A model generated the notes under the pieces. It was given only the letters and a program-made list of their open reading frames with translations, had not been told where the DNA came from and made no database searches. The position numbers were made by a program, and so were the translations under genes. Positions 1-5,733 of a stretch of 8,220 bases of DNA are shown here, piece after piece. Where the stretch lies: positions 1 through 8,220 of the forward strand of contig CAILAQ010000422.1 of NCBI GenBank assembly GCA_903832165.1, in the 5' to 3' direction. Every line of letters starts with the position of its first letter. Position 1 is the first letter of the stretch. This DNA comes from an uncultured Bacteroidota bacterium (lineage in GTDB: Bacteria > Bacteroidota > Bacteroidia > Bacteroidales > UBA12481).

Positions 1-25
1 AGAAGAAGAAGAGGAGGAGGGGAGG
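1..25. repeat. Triplet-rich simple repeat coding for poly-Ser
   Basis: The plus strand reads AGA repeats passing into AGG and GGGAGG. On the coding (minus) strand this is Leu-Pro followed by at least six Ser codons (TCC, then TCT) at the window edge. The unit is a triplet, so length changes would keep the hydrolase frame. The tract follows the beta-rich tail after the catalytic barrel and may be the start of a Ser-rich linker. Its full length cannot be seen. Confidence 0.6.
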
Positions 26-3000
26 TTATTGAACGCAACGGTAGTGCTTTGGGGAGTTCTGTGCATTTTGAAGCTGAAACGGTTATCTCCCAGCCGGATA
101 TTATCAACACTCACGGTATCCCAGTCGAACGGAAAGTTCAGGCTCATGCCGAGGGTGTTGTTCATAGCATCGGGTTTGAGGCCCAGCATCCCTTCCATGG
201 CAGGCTGAAGCACCATAGTTTCACTCCAGGCCTGATGACGGCATACCCCGAAGTACTTATATTGAGTGCCGTGCAGAACCTCCTCGATATATCCAAGCGA
301 CCAGTTTTTGTACACCAGCAGGTTACTCATCATTTTTGAATAACCCTTCGCGTTGTATCCTGCAGCATAATCGCCCAAAGCTGCCCAGCCGGTAAACAGC
401 GGCCATACGCTTCCGGTGTGATATCCTCCGGGGGCAAAGAATTTAGCTTTTTCGCTCACGATCCGTGTTCCCCAGTCGGTGGTGAAATTACAGGAAGCCA
501 GCTGCTCCATCACAGCTTTTGATTTTGACAAATCCTTAATCTGGCCCCAGTATACAGGTATGGCGGTCATCACGGACGGTTCCGTCAGATAGGTTCCATC
601 TTTGTATAATCCGTGATTGAAGAATTTCGTGGTTGGGTTCCAGAAATCCTTATTCAGTTTATTCAGCACGATTACTGCCTCATCCGAATATTTTTTTGCA
701 AGATCATTGAGCCCGATATTTTTGGCCATATAAGCGGCCTGATTCAAAGCCTCACCCCAGCATGACACCATGTACTGGGTGGTATGCGTGCCATACAAAT
801 CGCCGCCTTCTTCCCATCCGTGACCCTGTTGGGTATTCTCGATCAGGTGGTCACCGTCGGTATCAGTTGAATAACAAAAATCGATGGCTTTCTTAATCGC
901 CGGCCACTCTTTCCTGATCAATGCGGTGTCGCCTGAATGATGTAGAAATTTACCGGCTAACGCGATATATAACGGAGTGGCATCAGCCGCATCGTAATGG
1001 GCAATGCCTGAAGTAGTAAGTTCATGGTAGATTTTTCCTGAGATATCCTGATATCTGGAGAAGAGTTCCAGTACCGTTTTTACCCGGTCGAAGTCGCCAT
1101 AATCCAGCACGGCAAAGCTGCTCCAGACGGCATCGCGACCAAAATACCAGGCATATCCGGGGCGACCGTTGACTTTGTGCCCGCCTTTCCATCCATAATC
1201 AGTTGTTGCATATCCGGCAACCAGTGAGCGCCCCACCCCGGGGGTATTCACGATAAACTTATCGGTGCCTGCGACAGCCCATTTATATCCGGTATTGAAA
1301 TCAGCATCCGGACCGGTTATGCTGAGCTTGCCGCTGAAGAGCGATTTCGTGTTTTTCACTGCTGCCAGGTAAACGGCATTCGGGTCGAGCATCGCCCGCC
1401 TGTATGCGCTCATGGCTTCAGTGAGCCCGGTAGCCGAGGTGGCGATTACCACATCTAAAGACTCATCCGGGTTTAATGCGGCAGTCATTCCGGCTCTCAC
1501 TTTCAGTCCGGTTCCTTTAGTTGCCTTCTGATCTGTTGCAGTCCTGTTGATGCCCACCACGGTAACAAAATCACCGGCTTTGTTCTGGATCACCCAGCCA
1601 TTGAGACCCATATCCCAGCCGTATTTGATGGAGCCTGTAACCTTTTCAGAATAAGGCCACATGAACCTCAGATTGCTTGTAAAAGCCAGGCTGATGGACA
1701 TTGGCTCAGCACCGGTATATTCATAGTGCACCACAGCCGTGCCATCAACCGGGTGGCAGGTAATAACTTCCCTAAGTGCTCCTTTATCGATCCTATAATT
1801 ACGGATAAAGGATTCCGGACCGATCTCCACGCTGGGATTCAGTTCATTCAGAATTAGTGAATTGCCACTGGCGAATTTCACTGTAACCTCAAAATCCCGG
1901 ATTGCCATAAAAGGATGCGCCCAGATTTCGTCGATACCCCCGGCTTCCTTGCCCATGATCACCATACGCTCACCGGCTATGTCCCACATATTTTTAGCTC
2001 CCGACGGATTAGTAAGGCTGATCGGATTTTTGGCAAGATTCCATTTCACAGGTGCGGCGCGGATAATATCTGCTGAGGAAAAATATTTTGCAGCAACTTT
2101 CCCGGGTTCGAAATCCCAATACCTTGCCACCGACTCTGTTCTATCTCCATTCAGGTATGCCAGCACATTAGAGGTGAATTTCTCCAGATGTGCGCGGTTA
2201 TAGTTTGGCTGATTAAAATACAGGTATGCCCCTGCAGCAAGGATTTTCCCTTTGCCCAGCTGATATTCGGTGATCAGTTTACTATCCTCGTAAATAAAAA
2301 TATACGCCCAGTCAACCGCAATCACTTTCCCTTGCGGCACAACATCTCCGAACCAACCTACGCGCCTGACCTTAACATCCTCCTTCGGGGCATAGGTGTA
2401 AGCACCACCCAGCAACCCGTCGAAGATGGGGTGGCTCCGGAATCCGTGCAGACCGAGCTTTCTGCCATTGCCCTCATCTTTCAGCTCAACGTAATTCGCG
2501 GAGGGTTTTGTGGACTCAACGCCCAGGTAAGGCAGCAGCCTCACTGCATCCATTGAAAGAAACAGGCTCCCGCCGGTCTCCACATATTTTTTCAGAGCCG
2601 CGATATTTTGCTTCGAGGTGTCGCTGGCTGTCAGCACGGAATCCGGTTTATGGTACCAGATCACCGGGCACTCTTTCAGGCTGCCATCCTTACCCAGTGA
2701 ATTTATATCAATCTCCTTCACCGCATATTTTGCATCGCTCTGCAGGTATTCTCCCTGCAGGTACTTCAACGCCGCTCCCTGCTCTGCACCACCTTCACTC
2801 GTCTCCACAAACCCCAGTCTTCTTGTCTTCTTGTCTTCCTGTCTTCTTATCTCCCCGTCTCCCGTCTCTTTGTCTTCTTTAACGGCTTCTTCCCAATTCA
2901 CCACATACCGCCACCAGTTATTCAGGTGCCCGTCGGCCGGGTTGATGCCGGGAAAATGCGGCAGGTGGCTGAACCACCATGACATATATCCTTCGTGCGA

Positions 3001-3921
3001 ACATTGCCATTCGGTGCAGTCCACGGTACGGGTCATATCAGACTTGATATCGGGATAAAAATTCCATCCGTCGGCACAGGTGGTTACCGGGGTTTTGTTT
3101 ACCCAATCGTAATCATGCGATCCGTTTGGTGGAAAATGAATATTCCCGATGTTGGCCTGTCCGGGATTAGGCGTTTCAAACTGGGTATATTTTTCCCAGT
3201 TATTCGGATTTGCCACTCCGCGTTCCCAACGGCCATAAAGGTGCCAGATCACAGACTCAGTGCGGTGACCATAGCTCTCAAGTGCCAGCGACATTTTTCG
3301 CTCGTAGTTAAGCCCCATCACTACGAGAAGCTTTTCATTCGTTGTGGTGGTAGTGGGATCGGAGTTCAACCAGAAACCCGTTTTCCCGCAATAGTTTGAT
3401 TCATACATGCCGCCATAGGGAAACGACCATACCCAGACTTCATTGATCTCATCGCGATCGCGCATTTTATCGAATCCATAATGCTCAACGAACCTTTTAT
3501 AATCGAAGTGCGTGCCAACATTTTTCAGCGTTTTCCAGTCGGGCTCCATAAGCAGACGCACCATTTCAGTCATGCCTACCGGCTGATTGTTATCGTTCCG
3601 GTTGGAGAAAAGCAGGGTGTCGTCGATGATTTTAACCACCTCATACTGCACTACACCGTGGCTTATTTTTTCAAGTGCTGCCTCATATTCCTTTGCAAGG
3701 TCGCGCGGATCGTTCCACATAAAAGTGCGGCCCGGGGTTTTCACGACCTCATGCATTTTTTTGCCGCCATATTGCGGAAGAGAAGGATCCTGCACGACGA
3801 CGGCCACTTTAACCTTTATTGGCTGGTCGTTGGCAAGCTGTCCAAAGGCAGAGGGCAGAGGGCAAAAGGCAGAAATCAGGAAAAAGAAACAGGTCAGAAG
3901 AAAGAAGGGGCGGCGTTTCAT
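1..3921 (-). CDS. Secreted multidomain glycosidase-like protein: GATase1-like domain plus debranching-enzyme-like (alpha/alpha)6 barrel (3' end missing)
   Basis: I translated the minus strand from ATG at 3921 to base 1 and found 1307 codons without a stop. The previous in-frame stop is at 4039-4041 and no ATG lies between, so 3921 is the first ATG. Residues 1-27 are a Sec signal peptide (MKRR, then a Phe/Leu core, probable cleavage AFG|Q). Residues about 30-345 form a domain I cannot name (VWVWSFPYGG near 160, HFPPNGSHDYDW near 262, NNWWRYV near 335). Residues about 369-575 look GATase1/ThuA-like (VIWYHKPDS, YVETGGSLFLS, HPIFDGL). About 575-880 is beta-rich. From about 915 the text matches GDE_C/amylo-alpha-1,6-glucosidase-like six-hairpin glycosidases: YFGRDAVW (near 928), DAADATPLYIA, HGWEEGGD (near 1033), YHTGSVWP, RHQAWSE. 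The acidic residues in these motifs are candidate catalytic groups. I infer hydrolysis of an alpha-linked glycan outside the cytoplasm; the substrate is unknown. The C-terminus lies beyond the window. Confidence 0.82.
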   Translation of the reverse strand, partial: MKRRPFFLLTCFFFLISAFCPLPSAFGQLANDQPIKVKVAVVVQDPSLPQYGGKKMHEVVKTPGRTFMWNDPRDLAKEYEAALEKISHGVVQYEVVKIIDDTLLFSNRNDNNQPVGMTEMVRLLMEPDWKTLKNVGTHFDYKRFVEHYGFDKMRDRDEINEVWVWSFPYGGMYESNYCGKTGFWLNSDPTTTTTNEKLLVVMGLNYERKMSLALESYGHRTESVIWHLYGRWERGVANPNNWEKYTQFETPNPGQANIGNIHFPPNGSHDYDWVNKTPVTTCADGWNFYPDIKSDMTRTVDCTEWQCSHEGYMSWWFSHLPHFPGINPADGHLNNWWRYVVNWEEAVKEDKETGDGEIRRQEDKKTRRLGFVETSEGGAEQGAALKYLQGEYLQSDAKYAVKEIDINSLGKDGSLKECPVIWYHKPDSVLTASDTSKQNIAALKKYVETGGSLFLSMDAVRLLPYLGVESTKPSANYVELKDEGNGRKLGLHGFRSHPIFDGLLGGAYTYAPKEDVKVRRVGWFGDVVPQGKVIAVDWAYIFIYEDSKLITEYQLGKGKILAAGAYLYFNQPNYNRAHLEKFTSNVLAYLNGDRTESVARYWDFEPGKVAAKYFSSADIIRAAPVKWNLAKNPISLTNPSGAKNMWDIAGERMVIMGKEAGGIDEIWAHPFMAIRDFEVTVKFASGNSLILNELNPSVEIGPESFIRNYRIDKGALREVITCHPVDGTAVVHYEYTGAEPMSISLAFTSNLRFMWPYSEKVTGSIKYGWDMGLNGWVIQNKAGDFVTVVGINRTATDQKATKGTGLKVRAGMTAALNPDESLDVVIATSATGLTEAMSAYRRAMLDPNAVYLAAVKNTKSLFSGKLSITGPDADFNTGYKWAVAGTDKFIVNTPGVGRSLVAGYATTDYGWKGGHKVNGRPGYAWYFGRDAVWSSFAVLDYGDFDRVKTVLELFSRYQDISGKIYHELTTSGIAHYDAADATPLYIALAGKFLHHSGDTALIRKEWPAIKKAIDFCYSTDTDGDHLIENTQQGHGWEEGGDLYGTHTTQYMVSCWGEALNQAAYMAKNIGLNDLAKKYSDEAVIVLNKLNKDFWNPTTKFFNHGLYKDGTYLTEPSVMTAIPVYWGQIKDLSKSKAVMEQLASCNFTTDWGTRIVSEKAKFFAPGGYHTGSVWPLFTGWAALGDYAAGYNAKGYSKMMSNLLVYKNWSLGYIEEVLHGTQYKYFGVCRHQAWSETMVLQPAMEGMLGLKPDAMNNTLGMSLNFPFDWDTVSVDNIRLGDNRFSFKMHRTPQSTTVAFNNLPSSSSSS
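2740..2763. repeat. 15-nt spaced direct repeat inside the hydrolase gene
   Basis: CTGCAGGTA occurs at 2740-2748 and again at 2755-2763. On the coding strand it gives the tandem pentapeptides YLQGE and YLQSD, consistent with a small in-frame duplication just inside the GATase1-like domain. It is probably of little functional weight. Confidence 0.55.
2817..2879. repeat. In-frame octanucleotide repeat (GTCTTCTT-type), eight units
   Basis: The plus strand can be cut into eight units: GTCTTCTT (2817), GTCTTCTT (2825), GTCTTCCT (2833), GTCTTCTT (2841), ATCTCCCC (2849), the 7-mer GTCTCCC (2857), GTCTCTTT (2864) and GTCTTCTT (2872). Because one unit is 7 nt, the total is 63 nt, an exact multiple of three. 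On the minus strand it encodes residues about 348-369 of the hydrolase, a stretch of Lys, Glu, Asp and Arg that lies between the N-terminal domain (ending NNWWRYVVNWEEAV) and the first strand of the GATase1-like domain (LGFVET). Confidence 0.85.
3847..3902. repeat. Heptanucleotide repeat (GGCAGAG-type) overlapping the signal-peptide codons
   Basis: Units of 7 nt start at 3847: GGCAGAG, GGCAGAG, GGCAAAA, GGCAGAA. These are followed by increasingly degenerate A/G-rich heptads (ATCAGGA, AAAAGAA, ACAGGTC, AGAAGAA). On the minus strand the four clear units encode about residues 16-25 of the hydrolase (ISAFCPLPSA), the distal part of the hydrophobic core and the region just before the predicted cleavage site. 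Heptad repeats of this flavour are known as dispersed intergenic low-complexity elements in several bacterial groups; finding one in a signal peptide is unusual. Confidence 0.8.
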
Positions 3922-3977
3922 GGCGTGAAGATTTGTTGGAATAAAAATACCGATTATTAGTTTCGCGGTATGCGACG

Positions 3978-4003
3978 GGGTTCCCGCCTTCGCGGGAATG
4001 ACA
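3978..4003. repeat. REP-like palindrome, 'CHSREGGNP' type
   Basis: A perfect 7-bp stem, TTCCCGC (3981-3987) and GCGGGAA (3992-3998), encloses the loop CTTC and is followed by TGAC. This matches the widespread bacterial dispersed palindrome whose spurious translation contains SHSREGGNP. A minus-strand frame here does read CHSREGGNP. It lies about 60-80 bp upstream of the hydrolase start codon. It may be a mobile-derived intergenic repeat or simply a hairpin affecting mRNA ends; it has no T-run, so it is not a canonical terminator. Confidence 0.8.
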
Positions 4004-4123
4004 ACTCTTCGAGGACAACTTATTATTTTATCGTTTAATTATCAGGACTTTATTTTATTCGCCTTCGGATCGAAATGTTTAAATTATTAGATCCCAATGC
4101 AGAATTAAGAATGCTGAAGTATA

Positions 4124-4176
4124 AGATTCAGGTCACCATGAAGGAGCAGATTTCAACTTCATGAAGACCTGAATCT
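4124..4176. repeat. Inverted repeat with 20-bp arms and 13-nt loop, possible transcript-end hairpin
   Basis: The left arm AGATTCAGGTCACCATGAAG (4124-4143) pairs with the right arm CTTCATGAAGACCTGAATCT (4157-4176) at 18 of 20 positions, with 11 perfect outer pairs. It begins 7 nt beyond the TAG stop of the minus-strand aldehyde dehydrogenase. The minus strand continues TATACTT after the hairpin, which is only mildly T-rich. A transcription terminator or mRNA 3'-stabilising hairpin for the dehydrogenase is plausible; a small palindromic repeat element is the alternative. Confidence 0.6.
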
Positions 4177-4183
4177 CGACCTT

Positions 4184-5626
4184 CTACCTCCCGCACTCCT
4201 CATCAATCTTCTGCGCATCAATGGATTCATCGAGGTAGATCTCCGTAAAATCGGGATTACAGGGGATAAATATCCGGCGTGCCAGGCGCTGGATATTCAG
4301 CAGGTGTTTGGCCGTGATATTATCCGTGGTGATATTTTTGCCCCCCGAGCCGGTGGCCAGGGTAAGTGAGGGCTGCAGTCCGTTATAGGTTCCACCCAGG
4401 GCCCCCTGCGAAGCGGGCGTATTGACCAGCAGCCGGCCGGCATTGGTGACCTCGGCAAAGTACATGATTTTGTCCTCCTCCTGCGAAAAAATGCTGATCG
4501 TGTGGCCCATGCCACCGTAGCTTACAATCCTTTTGCACATGTTGATGGCCTCGATAAAATCATCCACCACGTACATGGCAAGTATCGGGGCGAGGATCTC
4601 CAGCGACAGGGGATATTTTATGCCCACCTCATGATTGGCATACCGGACAATCAAAACGGTAGTGTCTTCCGGAACATCAATCCCCGCCATGGCTGCAATT
4701 TTACAAGCCGGCTGGCCGATCACATCGATGCTCATCGCCTTTTGTATCTTATTGAAAGCCACATCTTCCAGACGGTGCTTTTCTGCTTCGGTAAGAAAAT
4801 ACGCCTTTCGCTTTTTAAATTCCCCGATCAGTTTAGCAGCGTTGGCTTCTTTTATGACAAGCGATTGCTCACTGGCACAGACTGTACCGTAATCAAATGT
4901 TTTTGAAAGAATGATCTGCTCAACGGCAAAAGCCAGGTCGGCACTTGAGCCAATATAAACCGGCACATTTCCAGGTCCCACGCCGATAGCAGGATTTCCC
5001 GACTGATAGGCTGCCTTCACGAGGCTCACAGATCCGGTGGCCAGCACCAGAGCAATATCCTTATGACCCATCATCTCCAGGGTTTCTTCGGGTGTCGAGC
5101 GTTTGATCCACTGAATGCAATCCTCCGGAGCTCCTGCCTCAATGGCGGCCTCATAACAGACTCTCGCCGCCTCGCAGGTACATTTTTTCGCCGACCCGTG
5201 CGGACGAATGACAATCGGATTGCGCGTTTTCATCGAAATCAGGATCTTGAAAAGCGCTGTTGAGGTAGGGTTGGTTATTGGGGTCATGGCGAATATCGGC
5301 CCGATGGGTTTTGCCACTTCAGTGATTCCGGTCTCCTCGTCCTGCTTGAGAATTCCCGCTGTTTTCATGTCCTTTATATCACGATATACGTAACGGGTGG
5401 CAATCACATTCTTAGATACTTTATCCTGCCATTTGCCAATGCCGGTTTCGTCATGCGCCATTTTAGCCAGGATTACCCGGTGGTTGAATCCAGCTTCATA
5501 AACCGCCTTAACTATCTGATCGACTCTCTCCTGTGAGTAGGTACTGAATTTCTCCCCGGATATCCTCGCCCGCATCATGATTTCATCGATATCCAATCCT
5601 TTGGTCCTGATTTCTTCACTCATCAT
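4184..5626 (-). CDS. CoA-acylating aldehyde dehydrogenase (stand-alone, AdhE N-domain-like; acetaldehyde dehydrogenase probable)
   Basis: This 480-residue cytoplasmic enzyme belongs to the aldehyde dehydrogenase superfamily. The likely reaction is acetaldehyde + CoA + NAD+ to and from acetyl-CoA + NADH, in fermentation or ethanol/aldehyde use. Family text is clear throughout: PIGPIFAMTPITNPTSTALF (108-127), KTRNPIVIRPHGSAK (133-147), TGSVSLVKAAYQSGNP (198-212), the nucleotide-binding GVGPGN (215-220), the catalytic Cys250 in FDYGTVCASEQS, and HLLNIQRLAR (441-450) near the end. These resemble the N-terminal half of AdhE, but no iron-dependent alcohol dehydrogenase follows. The start is fixed well: the codon just before ATG 5626 is an in-frame TGA. 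No strong ribosome-binding site is seen, as usual in Bacteroidota. A succinate-semialdehyde (SucD-like) or other acyl-aldehyde substrate cannot be excluded. No clear microcompartment-targeting extension is apparent. Confidence 0.9.
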   Translation of the reverse strand: MMSEEIRTKGLDIDEIMMRARISGEKFSTYSQERVDQIVKAVYEAGFNHRVILAKMAHDETGIGKWQDKVSKNVIATRYVYRDIKDMKTAGILKQDEETGITEVAKPIGPIFAMTPITNPTSTALFKILISMKTRNPIVIRPHGSAKKCTCEAARVCYEAAIEAGAPEDCIQWIKRSTPEETLEMMGHKDIALVLATGSVSLVKAAYQSGNPAIGVGPGNVPVYIGSSADLAFAVEQIILSKTFDYGTVCASEQSLVIKEANAAKLIGEFKKRKAYFLTEAEKHRLEDVAFNKIQKAMSIDVIGQPACKIAAMAGIDVPEDTTVLIVRYANHEVGIKYPLSLEILAPILAMYVVDDFIEAINMCKRIVSYGGMGHTISIFSQEEDKIMYFAEVTNAGRLLVNTPASQGALGGTYNGLQPSLTLATGSGGKNITTDNITAKHLLNIQRLARRIFIPCNPDFTEIYLDESIDAQKIDEECGR

Positions 5627-5733
5627 TCAAATTGTTGAGTTATGTTTTACGGCATCCACCTTGTTTACAATCATTCAATAAAATTAACTTGCATTCGAAA
5701 AAGTAAACTTAAACCTAAATTAACAGAAATAAA
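5627..5733. promoter_or_regulatory. Divergent intergenic region with a candidate Bacteroidota-type promoter for the peptidase gene
   Basis: The 107-bp AT-rich gap separates the divergent dehydrogenase and peptidase starts, so promoters for both should lie here. On the plus strand TTG at 5661-5663 is followed after 20 nt by TTAACTTG (5684-5691), an imperfect match to the -7 element TAnnTTTG at the usual -33/-7 spacing, leaving a leader of about 35 nt. On the minus strand TAATTTTA (5685 down to 5678) matches 7 of 8 positions of the -7 element but lacks a TTG at the right distance. Both are guesses from consensus. Confidence 0.35.

Larger units (their letters stand above)
3922..4183. other. Non-coding region between the dehydrogenase and hydrolase genes
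   Basis: This 262-bp gap separates two co-directional minus-strand genes. I see no credible gene in it. It holds a REP-like palindrome at 3978-4003, an AT-rich stretch at about 4018-4100, and a large inverted repeat at 4124-4176. For the hydrolase promoter, the minus strand of 3942-3949 reads TATTTTTA, a 7-of-8 match to the Bacteroidota -7 element TAnnTTTG. There is no TTG at the expected -33 spacing and the implied leader is very short, so this is weak. The spacing and the hairpins argue against co-transcription of the two genes. Confidence 0.6.

Noticed and set aside
2817..2879. CRISPR-like or CRISPR-remnant array
   Set aside because: The units are only 7-8 nt with no spacers, and no cas-like gene is present in the window.
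2508..3058. Two overlapping plus-strand open frames with PVFLSSCLPVFLSPRLP-type peptide
   Set aside because: They are antisense to the continuous hydrolase frame, and their striking sequence is just the octanucleotide repeat translated on the other strand.
3942..3949. Confident promoter for the hydrolase gene
   Set aside because: The -7-like TATTTTTA has no TTG at the -33 distance and would leave an implausibly short leader, so it is mentioned only within the intergenic entry.
3481..3960. 159- and 113-codon plus-strand open frames
   Set aside because: Antisense shadows of the hydrolase 5' region; they show no recognisable domain and end in the repeat tract.
3981..3998. Rho-independent terminator at the REP-like hairpin
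   Set aside because: The stem is only 7 bp and has no T-run on either strand; the match to a known dispersed repeat explains it better.
3809..4018. 69-codon minus-strand open frame (MSSKSCHSREGGNP...)
   Set aside because: It is made of the REP-like palindrome and the heptanucleotide repeat read in a second frame and overlaps the start of the hydrolase gene; CHSREGGNP is a well-known spurious translation.
4502..4906. 134-codon plus-strand open frame opposite the aldehyde dehydrogenase
   Set aside because: The minus-strand frame has full family motifs across the same bases; the plus frame resembles nothing known.
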